A stretch of 36,984 nt of DNA from Treponema sp. (GTDB lineage: Bacteria > Spirochaetota > Spirochaetia > Treponematales > Breznakiellaceae), in NCBI GenBank assembly GCA_031260245.1, contig JAIRKH010000116.1, forward strand, positions 1 through 36,984, given 5' to 3'. Below are positions 7,259 through 16,737 of this stretch, piece after piece. The translations under genes and the position numbers were made by a program. Within the stretch, counting starts at the first letter, position 1. Every line of letters begins with the position of its first letter. The notes under the pieces were generated by a model. The model ran no database searches. It was not told where the DNA came from and saw only the letters and a list, made by a program, of their open reading frames with translations.

Positions 7259-7942
7259 TTATGAAAGCAAGCGCCGTCGTTCCGCGCCGATGCTCGTGGT
7301 TTCACCGTGACCCGGATACACGGCGACCGCATCGTCCAACGTACAGAGTCGTTGAAGGCTTTCCCATAGCCGCGTTCTATCGCCGCCCGGAAGGTCGGCG
7401 CGTCCGAAAGAGCGTCTGAACAAGCAATCTCCTGTGAAAATGAGACGCGCGGCTTCGTCGTAAAACGCGACGGACCCGGGGCTGTGTCCGGGTAAATGCA
7501 GGACTCGCAAAGAGCCAATACGGTCGCCTTCATCGATAAATTGCGTGGGATCAGGCATGGGGCGCCAGAATTCGGCGATATAATCGGCGTTTCCCGCGGC
7601 TCGTACCCAGCATCGTCGGTGCGCCTCAAACGAGTCCGCGCCGAGATACGCCGCATCGTCTCGGTGAACGGCGATCTCAATCCCGACTTCTTGCTCGGTG
7701 TAATAAACGGCAAGTTCAGGCGTCGCGCCAACATGGTCGAAATGCCCATGCGTCAACAAAAACACGCGGGGATAGGCGTTCAACTCTTCCAACCGCTCTA
7801 TGATGAGTTCTGCGTCAGAACCGGGGTCAATTACTGCGCAAGGCGTCCGACTCGTTCCTTTCTTCTGCGAGAAGACGCGCCCAAAAGCCGGATAAATCCA
7901 ACAGTTGGCGCTTCTTACGGCGATTTTTTGCGGGATCTCCAC
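7259..7942 (-). CDS. Metallo-beta-lactamase-fold hydrolase (glyoxalase II-like)
   Basis: The 227-residue protein carries the full binuclear metal set: THGHFDH (His65, His67, Asp69, His70), His153 in LPGHSPGS, Asp172 in FTGDCLF and His212 in YPGHG. This places it among short glyoxalase II-like hydrolases, which lack the long C-terminal substrate domain of true GloB. The substrate is likely a thioester or similar but cannot be specified. It starts with GTG, 3 nt after the stop of the upstream coiled-coil gene, with AAGGA inside that gene's end, so it is the last gene of the flagellar-cluster transcript. Its link to motility may be only positional. Confidence 0.87.
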   Translation of the reverse strand: MEIPQKIAVRSANCWIYPAFGRVFSQKKGTSRTPCAVIDPGSDAELIIERLEELNAYPRVFLLTHGHFDHVGATPELAVYYTEQEVGIEIAVHRDDAAYLGADSFEAHRRCWVRAAGNADYIAEFWRPMPDPTQFIDEGDRIGSLRVLHLPGHSPGSVAFYDEAARLIFTGDCLFRRSFGRADLPGGDRTRLWESLQRLCTLDDAVAVYPGHGETTSIGAERRRLLS

Positions 7943-7945
7943 GAT

Positions 7946-8482
7946 TTACCGTTCCTTCTTTTCCGTTATAGCAATCGCAAGCTCCACTTCGGAGATACTT
8001 ACGCTCAGTCTCGCGGCAATCAGATTGGGCGAGAAGCCAGCGCGGGATAGTTCCACCACTTGTTCGGGTAGAGTCTTCGGCGCGGACGGCGTGATTTCCG
8101 CATGGATAAGGGACGGTTTTTCGTCTGCTTTCGGTTTGTCCTCGATAACCGCCTTAGGATCGCCGACAAAGAGGCGTCTTTTACCCAGTTCCGCGTATGT
8201 TTGCACGTGGCTCTGCCGACGGGTCATCTCCTCGCCGTGGAGGATGATTCTTTTGTCAACGTCTTCCAGCAGGGTTTTGAGAGACTTAATACGGTCTTCA
8301 ATGAGTATGGCGTCTCTATCCGTCGCCGCGTCAATCTCCGCAATGAGTTTGCCTACTTCTTCGCGGAACTCCGTCAAAATTCGGTCCTGTCCCGTCCGTT
8401 TCTCTAACCACGCCCGGCAAGATATAAAGAATAATAGGCATAAGCCCAGCGTTATAATGGAGATAATTGTACTTATAGCCAT
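7946..8482 (-). CDS. Membrane-anchored coiled-coil protein with C-terminal HTH-like segment
   Basis: This 178-residue protein has an N-terminal membrane helix (about residues 4-22), a charged helical region likely forming a coiled coil (30-90), a Lys/Pro linker, and a C-terminal segment (VVELSRAGFSPNLIAARLSVSISEVELAI) with helix-turn-helix character. Such proteins occur at this place in spirochaete flagellar clusters, and similar architectures (DUF6115-like) occur in Firmicutes. The function is unknown. The start overlaps no gene but follows the preceding stop by 3 nt; the ribosome site (GTGGG) is weak, suggesting coupling to upstream translation. Confidence 0.75.
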   Translation of the reverse strand: MAISTIISIITLGLCLLFFISCRAWLEKRTGQDRILTEFREEVGKLIAEIDAATDRDAILIEDRIKSLKTLLEDVDKRIILHGEEMTRRQSHVQTYAELGKRRLFVGDPKAVIEDKPKADEKPSLIHAEITPSAPKTLPEQVVELSRAGFSPNLIAARLSVSISEVELAIAITEKKER

Positions 8483-8485
8483 AGG

Positions 8486-8809
8486 TTACCCACTAATATC
8501 GACGTTCTTCCCAAGACTCGGGTCCCAGAGACGCCGCTCTTCTTCCCACGATTGCTTGTTCTTCTCTTGTTTGCCGTCTTGTTCCGAACCTGCTTGAGAG
8601 CGCGCGCCTCGGTCCTTCACTCCTTCCGCGCCGTCGCCGGCGTCTGGAGACTCGTTGACTGCTTGTATGTCGGCTTGAGTCTTCTCTTGTATATGGAGGC
8701 TCTGAAGAGTCTGCTGAATCGCCAAGCTCTCCCGTTGAGAAGCTTGAGTCTTGCCGACGTTGTCGAGCTGATTAAACATAACTTGCAAATCAAGCGGTTG
8801 AATCGCCAT
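8486..8809 (-). CDS. Small hydrophilic spirochaete flagellar-cluster protein
   Basis: A 107-residue Gln/Glu/Lys-rich protein without a signal or membrane segment. The first 50 residues (MFNQLDNVGKTQASQRE...) look helical and the rest is low complexity with Asp/Gly/Glu. It ends in a short LWDPSLGKNVDISG tail that seems conserved in treponemal neighbours of the FapA gene, from memory. GAGGT precedes the ATG at 5 nt. It lies between the FapA-like gene and the coiled-coil membrane gene and is almost contiguous with the latter. No function can be assigned. Confidence 0.7.
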   Translation of the reverse strand: MAIQPLDLQVMFNQLDNVGKTQASQRESLAIQQTLQSLHIQEKTQADIQAVNESPDAGDGAEGVKDRGARSQAGSEQDGKQEKNKQSWEEERRLWDPSLGKNVDISG

Positions 8810-8848
8810 ATTTTACCTCGTTTTTAAGAATAAATAATCAAGAATATC

Positions 8849-8879
8849 AGTGAGTCGTACGGATTACAAATCCTTCACT
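8849..8879 (-). repeat. Two-step hairpin after the FapA-like gene
   Basis: AGTGA (8849-8853) pairs with TCACT (8875-8879) and, inside, GGATT (8861-8865) pairs with AATCC (8869-8873) around ACA. It lies 24 nt beyond the stop of the FapA-like gene and before the next start, so it may tune expression of the distal genes. Confidence 0.5.
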
Positions 8880-8902
8880 CAATTCGTGTATTGTTGCGCG
8901 CT

Positions 8903-10861
8903 TTATCCGTTATATCCTTCGGGACCCCGTGTAGCTTCTTCGGCGGGTCGCTCGTATTTCACAGCGCGGATGAGACCGTCCTCCAATACAAAAGTAACGG
9001 CTTTGTATTCACTGCGTATGTTTTCCACCACATCAAGTATCAAAATTTTCGTTCCTGGATAAATCACGTTGGCCGCGGAAATACGTCCGCGGGTTTTGAG
9101 GTTGTCTTGAGCCTGCTGGTGTTCGGCTATTTCCGCCGCTATTTGCTGTAAATCCCCATTTAGCCTATTTCTTTGATCCATAAGCTCGTTGAGCAAGAAT
9201 TCTTTTTCCTCCGGTAGGGACTTCCGTTGAGCCTTGATATTGATGAGTCCCTGCATTTCCGCTGTCACCGTTTCGAGCTCTTTTTCCTTTGCCGTCTTTT
9301 CCGCGGAGAGTTTTTCGACGGCTTTCTTTATTTTGGGGTCGACGCCTGCTTCGCAGATGGTTTCCGTTCCGCCGCTAGAACTACCGATGACATGGGCGTT
9401 GATTTCCTCGGAAGCGCGCAATCGTCCGCCGACGATGCGAGCGCGTTTACCTTGACACACGATGCGCTTATAGGCGTCCACCTGGGAGTTGATGATACCG
9501 TCCGATACGATAACCATATTGTCCGCTTCAATGACGGCGTTTTCAATAAAGCGCGCCCATATCGACTTGCCAGCTTTCACGCTTCCTTTGGTTTTGCCGG
9601 TAATGCCTTGCCGCACAATGATGTCGCCTTCGGCTTCCAATTCAGCGCTCCCAACCGTACCATTCACCTCAATGTTGCCCGCAGCCTTCACCGAAAATCC
9701 GTCCTCCACATTGCCGGTAACCTCAACGGTACCCAAGAATATGATATTGCCGGTCTTGAGGTTCACGTTCCCTTGTACTACGAACACAGGTTCCACATTG
9801 ATAAGACCGCTTACGATCATAACCTGCCCATTTATATCTGCAATGATGGTCATGCCGTCCTCGCCGACATGAACGTTTTTTCCCATGGGTAACGGAATGT
9901 CCACGCCGTCCTTCGCGGGCAGATACGTGCCTCTCACGGTTCTACCTTTGACGCCTTCTTGAGCAGGAATTTTTTTGGCTACCGGCTGATTCTGTACGAC
10001 GTTTTGGATGATTTGCAGGTTCTTGAAGTCAATGGTCCCATCTCGGCTTTCGTGTAGATGCGCCTTGTTCTGATTCGTCTCAAATAGATATTCAATGTAA
10101 GCGTTTCTGCCGTTTACCTCCCTGGAGCCTTCCGCAACCAGCACCTGCGTTTTGTAGACGGGTCTATCTACGAAAGCATTGATAGCGTCGTTCTTGACGC
10201 CGACCACGACGCGATTATTTCGTAAGTGATTGATAATCACATCGGTTGTAAGGTCGCAACCGCCTGGTCCGGGCGGTTGCACGACGATGTACGCTCTCAT
10301 ATCAGAATCTGCTACTTCGAGTTTCAAGAAGCTGTCGTGAGAGTAATTGCGGTCAAAGGAGCCGACTGTCACGTATTTGCCCTCCGCCTCTTCGACTATC
10401 GTATGAACGAGATTCCTGTCAATGGTTTTTATATTCCGAACGGTTAAGCATTGCAACGCCATGTCTTCGGTAACTTTTTTCCCCGAACCGACCGGCGCGG
10501 TTACCTTGAGCATGGCGCCTTCAGGCGACAAAACAACAAACGCTTCGCCGTCCTTATCTATCGTGACGATACTACTGGACGTTTCTGTCTCGCTCGCGAG
10601 ACTATATCCAGTTCTTGTCATCTGGTACGAATCCTTAACGTAAGCCCGTATCTTCCAGTCTTTTTTTCCACTTCCGAGTATGCCGCGGAAACCGCTCTCG
10701 ACTATCTCGTATTCGATGTGTCTCACCGGCGTATCGAGCAGAACGCCGGCTTTCGCAAGCGCGGACTCAAGCGAATCGCCTTCCGTATCCACGGCGCGAA
10801 TCTGCCTATCCAGCTCTAACTGTTCCTTCATAAGTTTCTGTAGCTTGACAAAATCTATCAT
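8903..10861 (-). CDS. FapA-like (DUF342) polymer-binding protein with Jag-N domain
   Basis: The 652-residue protein begins with a helical lead, then a Jag-N-like segment at about 20-70 (KAGVLLDTPVRHIEYEIVESG, GFRGILG type). The centre (about 300-520) is the FapA/DUF342 right-handed beta-helix, visible as repeated VxVxGNVxxG-type turns (NLKTGNIIFLGTVEVTGNVED and similar). A coiled coil follows at about 545-605. FapA-family proteins in other bacteria help localise polar or flagellar machinery; in spirochaetes this gene sits next to fliA, so a flagellar role is likely but unproven. AAAGGA lies 10 nt before the ATG, 19 nt after the fliA stop. Confidence 0.85.
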   Translation of the reverse strand: MIDFVKLQKLMKEQLELDRQIRAVDTEGDSLESALAKAGVLLDTPVRHIEYEIVESGFRGILGSGKKDWKIRAYVKDSYQMTRTGYSLASETETSSSIVTIDKDGEAFVVLSPEGAMLKVTAPVGSGKKVTEDMALQCLTVRNIKTIDRNLVHTIVEEAEGKYVTVGSFDRNYSHDSFLKLEVADSDMRAYIVVQPPGPGGCDLTTDVIINHLRNNRVVVGVKNDAINAFVDRPVYKTQVLVAEGSREVNGRNAYIEYLFETNQNKAHLHESRDGTIDFKNLQIIQNVVQNQPVAKKIPAQEGVKGRTVRGTYLPAKDGVDIPLPMGKNVHVGEDGMTIIADINGQVMIVSGLINVEPVFVVQGNVNLKTGNIIFLGTVEVTGNVEDGFSVKAAGNIEVNGTVGSAELEAEGDIIVRQGITGKTKGSVKAGKSIWARFIENAVIEADNMVIVSDGIINSQVDAYKRIVCQGKRARIVGGRLRASEEINAHVIGSSSGGTETICEAGVDPKIKKAVEKLSAEKTAKEKELETVTAEMQGLINIKAQRKSLPEEKEFLLNELMDQRNRLNGDLQQIAAEIAEHQQAQDNLKTRGRISAANVIYPGTKILILDVVENIRSEYKAVTFVLEDGLIRAVKYERPAEEATRGPEGYNG

Positions 10862-10880
10862 CGCGTATATTCCTTTCTAT

Positions 10881-11666
10881 TCATACAATCCCCCGCCGCG
10901 CATGGGTCAGTTTAGAGCGCAGATGAATGATGGCCTTTGTGTGTAACTGGGATACCCGCGACTCTGTAACGCCCAAAATACGACCTATCTCTTTAAGGGT
11001 GAGATCCTCATAATAATATAAAACGATTATCCGTTTTTCCTTTTCGGGTAACTCTTTGAGGGATTCATTAACGACCCGTTTTATTTCGGTTATTTCCATC
11101 ATAACGTCCGGATTAAAGTTCATCGCCGCTTCGAGGCTTTCGCCAATGGATACCTTATCGTTTTCATCTCCCGAAAACCACACGTCGTTTAACGAGAGCA
11201 TGGTCGTGCAGGAGATTTTCATTAGGTTTTTCCCATACTCCTCCTCGGTCATACCCAGACTGTCCGCGACCTCGCGGTCCGTGGCGATTCTGCCGAGTTG
11301 CGCTTCAATAGTTCCAATGGCGTTTTCTATTTCGCGGGCTTTCTGACGGACCGAGCGCGGCACCCAATCAATGGAGCGAAGCTCGTCGATGATAGCGCCC
11401 CGTATACGAAGAACCGCGTATGTCTTGAATTTGACGCCCTTATTCGGATCAAATTTATCAATGGCATCCAAAAGCCCGAACTGCCCAAAGCCTACAAGGT
11501 CGTCAAATTCAATGTTGTGCGGCATGACTATTGCAACCTTGCCGGCGACGTACTTTACCAAAGGCGCATACTGCGTGACAAGTCTCTCTCGAATCCCCCA
11601 GTCTTTTGTTTTCCGGTATTCACGCCACAGTTCGTTTTCTTCTTTTTGTTCCAGGGTCACCGTCAT
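10881..11666 (-). CDS. fliA: Flagellar sigma factor FliA/WhiG (sigma-28)
   Basis: A 261-residue sigma-28-family factor that directs RNA polymerase to late flagellar promoters. Region 2 is clear ([29 protein letters not shown] and [19 protein letters not shown]), region 3 covers about 110-160, and region 4 contains the helix-turn-helix ([21 protein letters not shown]). Full length for the family. It starts 4 nt after the stop of the upstream two-helix protein and uses GAGGG as ribosome site. No FlgM anti-sigma gene is seen in the window. Confidence 0.93.
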   Translation of the reverse strand: MTVTLEQKEENELWREYRKTKDWGIRERLVTQYAPLVKYVAGKVAIVMPHNIEFDDLVGFGQFGLLDAIDKFDPNKGVKFKTYAVLRIRGAIIDELRSIDWVPRSVRQKAREIENAIGTIEAQLGRIATDREVADSLGMTEEEYGKNLMKISCTTMLSLNDVWFSGDENDKVSIGESLEAAMNFNPDVMMEITEIKRVVNESLKELPEKEKRIIVLYYYEDLTLKEIGRILGVTESRVSQLHTKAIIHLRSKLTHARRGIV

Positions 11667-11670
11667 CCCC

Positions 11671-12216
11671 TTAATCCCTCTTTATCAGCGTCCGTATAGC
11701 GCCGACTAACTTCATAGGATCCGCTTTGCCGAACGCCTTATCGTTAACTGGTTGCTTCGGAGCGCGAGAGGCTTCAAATATATCCTCATACTCATTTAGC
11801 GCGAATGTATTGGACAAGGACGTTATGTCGCTATCCTTGGTATTATAGACTTCTTGTATTGGAGGAATCGGCGTTAATTCTTCGGTTTCAGGCGTTTTTT
11901 CTGGCGTCGCAGATTCGTCTTTAACAATATTCTCAACGTCTTCAGAGTGGTCATTCTCGGGTATCTGTATCTCATCATCTAAAGAGACGTCTACCATCGT
12001 CCCTTTTTGAAGGGAATCGTCGGTTTTCCTTGAAGGTTTACCAATAAGGAATTTGTCAGAAATGAAATAAATGGCTTCCGTTAAGCCGAAAAAACCAGCG
12101 GCAAAAAAGAAGGCGCGGAATAATATCCAGAAAAAATTCACGCCTCCAATGAGTCCAGTTAAAAACGACAATCCGAATGCCGCCCCCGCAGTAATGCCGC
12201 TTGTTCTTGTATGCAT
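11671..12216 (-). CDS. Two-helix membrane protein of the flagellar cluster
   Basis: This 181-residue protein has two N-terminal hydrophobic segments (about residues 8-27 and 29-52), then an acidic disordered tail rich in Asp, Glu, Pro and Thr, ending in a short basic conserved-looking stretch ([16 protein letters not shown]). It matches in place the anonymous membrane protein between flhG and fliA in other treponemes. It probably presents its tail to the cytoplasm. The ribosome site (CAGGG) is weak and the start lies 2 nt after the flhG stop, so translation is likely coupled. No function is assigned. Confidence 0.78.
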   Translation of the reverse strand: MHTRTSGITAGAAFGLSFLTGLIGGVNFFWILFRAFFFAAGFFGLTEAIYFISDKFLIGKPSRKTDDSLQKGTMVDVSLDDEIQIPENDHSEDVENIVKDESATPEKTPETEELTPIPPIQEVYNTKDSDITSLSNTFALNEYEDIFEASRAPKQPVNDKAFGKADPMKLVGAIRTLIKRD

Positions 12217-12218
12217 AA

Positions 12219-13109
12219 TTATGCCCTGTTAAAAATTCGCTTCATCATCGCCGAGAATCCTCCACTCATGCGGCGAGGCTCCATCTTCTCCATGCGTTCG
12301 ACGATATGCTGAACACAAGTCGCCGCTTTACTCCGCGGGTCAATGACCGTGAACGGTTCCTGGACGACAACCGCATGAGGAACGATAGGGTCGTCGTAGA
12401 TGAAACCAAGGTACTCTATCTTGATATTCATAAACTGAGTCGCAATACCTGTTATACGCTCCGCGACATTCTTCGCTTCTTCGGCGTTCCGCGCGCGGTT
12501 CACCACCAACTTCAGATCCAGTTCCATATGCCCCATGAGTTCGGAGTGGATGATTTTCGTGAGCGCGTAAGCGTCTGTGAGCGCCGTAGGCTCAGGTGTG
12601 GTAACAATAATCGCATCGTCCGCGGCCGCGATGAAGTCGAGCACGTTTTTGGAAACGCCCGCACTCGTGTCCACGATGACGATATCCGCGTAAGAAAGGG
12701 TATTCAACTCTTGGATAAAATGCTTTCTTTCCTCATCGGTGAGGTCCGCGACTTTAGATATGCCGGACGCCCCGCCAACAATGGATATGCCATATTCAGA
12801 TTCTACCAGAATCTCCTTCATGGTTTTTTCTCTTCGCATCACGTTTACAAGAGTGTGTTTCGGCGCCAAGTTAAGCATGATGTTTACATTGGCAAGTCCC
12901 AGGTCCGCGTCCATAACCACAACCTTCTTTCCCAGACGCGCATAGACTATCGCCATATTGATAGACACGTTGGTCTTGCCGACGCCGCCTTTCCCGCTCG
13001 CTACGGTGATGATGCGAAACTTATTCTTATCCCATGTTTTCTGCGGTTTCTCCTGGATTTCCCCTCTCTGCCGCATGATTTCCCGTAATTTTTCGGCCTG
13101 ATCTTCCAT
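12219..13109 (-). CDS. flhG: FlhG/FleN MinD-like ATPase
   Basis: A 296-residue MinD-family ATPase that, with FlhF, sets number and position of flagella. The deviant Walker A is KGGVGKT (40-46), followed by MDADLGLANVN and the VDTSAG switch. The very N-terminus reads DQAEKLR (3-9), which fits the DQAxxLR motif known in FlhG proteins to activate the FlhF GTPase. The C-terminus is basic and probably includes the membrane-targeting helix. GAGAGGA precedes the ATG. It follows flhF after a 110-nt gap holding an inverted-repeat element. Confidence 0.93.
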   Translation of the reverse strand: MEDQAEKLREIMRQRGEIQEKPQKTWDKNKFRIITVASGKGGVGKTNVSINMAIVYARLGKKVVVMDADLGLANVNIMLNLAPKHTLVNVMRREKTMKEILVESEYGISIVGGASGISKVADLTDEERKHFIQELNTLSYADIVIVDTSAGVSKNVLDFIAAADDAIIVTTPEPTALTDAYALTKIIHSELMGHMELDLKLVVNRARNAEEAKNVAERITGIATQFMNIKIEYLGFIYDDPIVPHAVVVQEPFTVIDPRSKAATCVQHIVERMEKMEPRRMSGGFSAMMKRIFNRA

Positions 13110-13141
13110 AAAATCCTCTCGTTTTTGTAACTGTAAGGAGA

Positions 13142-13194
13142 AACAAGTTCGTCGTCAGAAAGTTTATTACTGACTTTCTAACAAAAAATCTGTT
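13142..13194. repeat. Intergenic element, flhF-flhG gap
   Basis: AGAAAGT (13157-13163) and ACTTTCT (13173-13179) form a perfect 7-bp stem with a 9-nt loop; AACA (13142-13145) and TGTT (13191-13194) extend it weakly. On the plus strand TAACAAAAAATCTGTTCCC follows, the same word seen in the rplJ-rplL and flhA-flhF elements on the opposite strand. Confidence 0.55.
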
Positions 13195-13218
13195 CCCTAT
13201 TCCCTGTACCTTTAAAAC

Positions 13219-14496
13219 TCATTTTCTCCACTGTACCTGTTCCGACTCATTGATAGGAAACAGTTTCTCAAACTTCGAGCGCTTTACGTGGAAACCTTCA
13301 AGGTTGATGAGGAAACGCACCACCGACGCTCTTTGAATATCGCCCGGTACTTTTTGCCCGTCCGTTATATAAGACACTAATTTCCCTTTTTCCGCAAGCG
13401 CGCTGATAACGTTGCCCATCCGAATGGTCTCGTCCAATTTCGTGATAATAACGGATTGGTAGTTGAACGGCTCGAACTGACGCAGAATCTCCTTGATGTC
13501 GCTACATTTCGTGGTGGCTGCAAGCGCCAGATGTACTTCCGCGGACGGCCCGCACGCATCCAAAAGCTGTTTCATTTCTCCCAATTCTATGGACTTGCGC
13601 GGACTCTTACCTATAGTATCGACCAAAATCATGTCCATATCGCTCGAATATTGGGCAATCGCCTGTTTCAAATCGTTATAATCCTCCACGTAGGAGACAG
13701 GTACCTGCATGATGTCGCCATAGACTTCCATCTGCGCCTTCGCCCCGATGCGGTAAGCGTCTATCGTTATCATACAAAACGAAATAGGCGACGCGTTTCC
13801 ACTCCCAATCTTGAATATGGCGGCAAGTTTGGCGATGGTCGTAGTTTTACCTACGCCCGTCGGTCCCACCAGCACCATGATACGGGGACGCTTGTAGAAT
13901 TTTTCCTCCTTGTAATAAAGGCGAATACTCTCCCCTATCCACTCAAGCGCCTTATCCTGAACCGCGTCGTAGTCGCTCAACCCTTCAAAGGAAATCTCTT
14001 TCTTGCACCGTTCAATGATGTTTTGGGTAAATGAAGACGAAAAATCGTTCAACTCCATCGCTTCTTGCAGACGGGCGAGAGAAGGATGCTCGTCTCGTTC
14101 CGCGGCCGCGCCGCCTTTGTCAAGCCTTTCCTTTATCAATTTGACGTCATCCGCCATGTCGGACATTGCCTTGAGCCACGTCGGGTTTTCTTTTTTACCG
14201 GCCGTTCCCATTTCAACGAGCTTCTTCCTTTCCGTCTCAAAATCCATGTTTTTTTTAGACTCAAGAGCTTGCGGAATACTTTGAGAAGAAACGCTCGGTG
14301 AAACTATCCGCACGTCCTTCGCGTAATTGTTCTGTGTGAAACCGGAAATCTCCACCCCGTCTTTGGCGAACAATCCCCAAAAACCTCCCATGCGTATACT
14401 TCTTTGATTGAGTATCGTCACTCTGTCTCCGTATTTCAAGCGGATTTTGTTCAGACATTCGGTATAGTTCGCGGCCTGCTCTATAAAATACTCCAT
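13219..14496 (-). CDS. flhF: FlhF, SRP-type GTPase for flagellar placement
   Basis: This 425-residue protein has a basic N-domain, a linker and NG GTPase domains. The P-loop is GPTGVGKT (211-218), the G4 motif is TKLDE (352-356). The G3 motif reads DTIGK (293-297) where DTAGR is usual. FlhF recruits the first flagellar parts to the pole; in spirochaetes it governs periplasmic flagellum number and position. The start at 14496 is chosen because GGGAG lies 6 nt before the ATG; an upstream TTG in frame has no ribosome site. It lies between flhA and flhG, each separated by a hairpin-bearing gap. Confidence 0.92.
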   Translation of the reverse strand: MEYFIEQAANYTECLNKIRLKYGDRVTILNQRSIRMGGFWGLFAKDGVEISGFTQNNYAKDVRIVSPSVSSQSIPQALESKKNMDFETERKKLVEMGTAGKKENPTWLKAMSDMADDVKLIKERLDKGGAAAERDEHPSLARLQEAMELNDFSSSFTQNIIERCKKEISFEGLSDYDAVQDKALEWIGESIRLYYKEEKFYKRPRIMVLVGPTGVGKTTTIAKLAAIFKIGSGNASPISFCMITIDAYRIGAKAQMEVYGDIMQVPVSYVEDYNDLKQAIAQYSSDMDMILVDTIGKSPRKSIELGEMKQLLDACGPSAEVHLALAATTKCSDIKEILRQFEPFNYQSVIITKLDETIRMGNVISALAEKGKLVSYITDGQKVPGDIQRASVVRFLINLEGFHVKRSKFEKLFPINESEQVQWRK

Positions 14497-14527
14497 CTTA
14501 TTCTCCCAAATCAAATATTGGAAGTTG

Positions 14528-14599
14528 GAGAGTAGATTTTTGTTACAAATTACCGCTTGAAATCGTCAAGCAGAGTTTGCCGCCAATGAACCTACTCTC
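14528..14599. repeat. Intergenic element, flhA-flhF gap
   Basis: GAGAGTAG (14528-14535) pairs perfectly with CTACTCTC (14592-14599). Inside are TTTTTGTTAC next to the left arm and a 6-bp hairpin GCTTGA (14555-14560) with TCAAGC (14566-14571). It fills the gap between the flhA stop and flhF start. Confidence 0.65.
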
Positions 14600-14614
14600 T
14601 ACTCCTAATCTCTC

Positions 14615-16729
14615 CTAATCCAACTTAATCGCGCCCAGGGATTCAAGCGCAATGTCCGAAGCTATCTCCGGCACGGATAGTACCACTAGTTCAGACAAAT
14701 CCCTTTCCGTTGACAATTTTACCAAATAGCGCGCCTCCTCGGAGCAGACGACGATTGGCGGCGAGTACCCTTGTTCTACAAGGGTCGAAGCCACCCGCAA
14801 GAGCGTCTTTATCCATGCGCGGTAAACAGACGGCTCCAACGCGGACAAAACCCCGGAATTGGTCTCCACTTTGCTGTCGATGATTTTCTGTTCAAGAGAC
14901 GGGTCCAAGGTCAGTACGTGTAATACTCTGTTTTCATCCGCGTATTTGTGGCTGATTTGCCTCGACAACCTTTGCCGCGCCTTTTCGGTGAGGAAGCGCG
15001 CGTCATGGGTAAGGGGCGCGAAATCCGCCAAAGTCTCCAGAATAGACACCATATTGCGGATGGAAACCTGTTCTTTCAGTAGATTTTGTAAAACTTTCTG
15101 TATCTCTCCCAACGCAAGCCCTCTTTGTCCCATTGCCTCCTCGACAAGCGCGGGGTAATCCTTCTTGAGAGTCTCCATGATTGCCTGCGTCTCTTGTCTA
15201 CCTAGTATCTCCGGCGCGTTGCGCTTGATGATTTCCGTGAGGTGCGTAGAGATGATGGTGGGCGGATCGACCACCGTATAGCCGAGCCTCTCCGCTTCGT
15301 CCCGCTTTTCATCGCTTATCCACACAGCAGGTAAGCCGAAAGCCGGATCCCGCGTCTTCTCGCCGTAAAGTTCTCCTCTTACATATCCTGAATTGATGCA
15401 CAGGTAGTAGTTCATGCGGATTTTTCCGGTTCCCACATCAACGCCGCGTATTTTGAAACAGTACTCCGAAGGCTCCAGCATCATGCTGTCGATGATGCGG
15501 ATTTTTGGAATCACTAAGCCCAGGTCTATCGCTGACTGACGGCGTACACCCTGCACCCTATCCAAAAGTTCCGCGCCCTTGTCTTTGTCGACAAGCGGAA
15601 TCAGTCCATACCCTATCTCAAGAGAAAGCGCTTCAAGCGGTACGATGGGCGGCATTTCGCTAGCGTCGTCTTTGGGTTTCAGAGCGGCTTGAGCAGCGGA
15701 CATCTCGGAAAACGTCTTTTTCCGCTGTTTCATGGTGATAGTATAGGCGTAAAATCCAAGAAATACGGACATCACGAACAGAACCGCATGTGGAAATCCA
15801 GGCAAAAAAGCCAGCCCTGCCAGCACAAAAGCGGAAATCCAGTAAATCCGCGCGTCCCGCGTGAACTGCGTCGATACTTCCACACCTAAATCACCCGGCG
15901 TCGCGGCCCGTGTTACCAAAATACCCATGGCTGTGGATACGAGAAGAGTCGGAAACTGGGAAAGCAAGCCGTCTCCTATGGAGAACCGTATGTAGTTGTT
16001 CACCGCGACGCCTATCGATTCTCTGTGCATCACCGTGCCGATGATGATACCGCCCAGCACGTTTAGCACAGTCATAAATATACCAAACTTAACGCTTCCT
16101 GAAACGAACTTGCTCGCGCCGTCCATAGAACCGTAGAAATCGGCCTCTTGTTGAACCTCGGTTTTGCGCCTGCGGGCTTCCTCTTCGGTTATCACGCCGG
16201 AACTATATTCCGAGTCAATCGCCATATACTTGTTCGGCATGGCGTCCAAGGTGAAACGAGCCGCGACCTCGGAGGTACGAGTCGCGCCCTTAGTGATGAC
16301 AACGGCCTGCATCACAATCAGCGCGATAAATATAACCGCGCCGACCACAAGCCCATCGGATGCGTTGTCCGACCCAACAACAAAGGACGAGAACGCCCGT
16401 ACCATGCGTCCGTCGAAGAGCGCTCCTTGAGTCAGAATCAGCCGCGTGGACGAAATGTTGATCACAAGCCCGAACACGGTCAGCACGAGCATCACCGTGG
16501 GAAATAGACTGAAATCAATGGCTTTCTGTGTGTAAAGCACGGTAAGTATAACCAAAATTGAGAATGTAAGATTCAACGCCATGAGCGCATCCAACAGCGG
16601 CGTCGGAAGCGGAACGATAAGCACGAAAAGCGCCCCGACCACACTTATCGCCATCGCTATATCCGAGGGTTTGCCCAAAGGCCCATTAAGAACCGCCTTG
16701 TTGTTTATTGCATAAGCCGCGTCTGCCAT
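14615..16729 (-). CDS. flhA: FlhA, flagellar export gate protein
   Basis: A full-length 704-residue FlhA. About eight membrane helices occupy residues 25-325, with the conserved cytoplasmic FHIPEP-type loop (RFTLDAMPNKYMAIDSEYSSG), and the large C-terminal domain follows. It forms the nonameric ring of the flagellar type III export gate with FlhB and FliPQR. No ribosome-binding site is visible before the ATG at 16729; an inverted-repeat element ends 8 nt upstream. Coupling to flhB translation through this structure is possible. Homologous chaperone-binding sites lie in the C-domain. Confidence 0.95.
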   Translation of the reverse strand: MADAAYAINNKAVLNGPLGKPSDIAMAISVVGALFVLIVPLPTPLLDALMALNLTFSILVILTVLYTQKAIDFSLFPTVMLVLTVFGLVINISSTRLILTQGALFDGRMVRAFSSFVVGSDNASDGLVVGAVIFIALIVMQAVVITKGATRTSEVAARFTLDAMPNKYMAIDSEYSSGVITEEEARRRKTEVQQEADFYGSMDGASKFVSGSVKFGIFMTVLNVLGGIIIGTVMHRESIGVAVNNYIRFSIGDGLLSQFPTLLVSTAMGILVTRAATPGDLGVEVSTQFTRDARIYWISAFVLAGLAFLPGFPHAVLFVMSVFLGFYAYTITMKQRKKTFSEMSAAQAALKPKDDASEMPPIVPLEALSLEIGYGLIPLVDKDKGAELLDRVQGVRRQSAIDLGLVIPKIRIIDSMMLEPSEYCFKIRGVDVGTGKIRMNYYLCINSGYVRGELYGEKTRDPAFGLPAVWISDEKRDEAERLGYTVVDPPTIISTHLTEIIKRNAPEILGRQETQAIMETLKKDYPALVEEAMGQRGLALGEIQKVLQNLLKEQVSIRNMVSILETLADFAPLTHDARFLTEKARQRLSRQISHKYADENRVLHVLTLDPSLEQKIIDSKVETNSGVLSALEPSVYRAWIKTLLRVASTLVEQGYSPPIVVCSEEARYLVKLSTERDLSELVVLSVPEIASDIALESLGAIKLD

Positions 16730-16737
16730 TGTTTATG

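Noticed and set aside
7162-7749. Alternative minus-strand frame of 195 codons
   Set aside because: Overlaps the metallo-beta-lactamase-fold gene, whose motifs are complete in the other frame.
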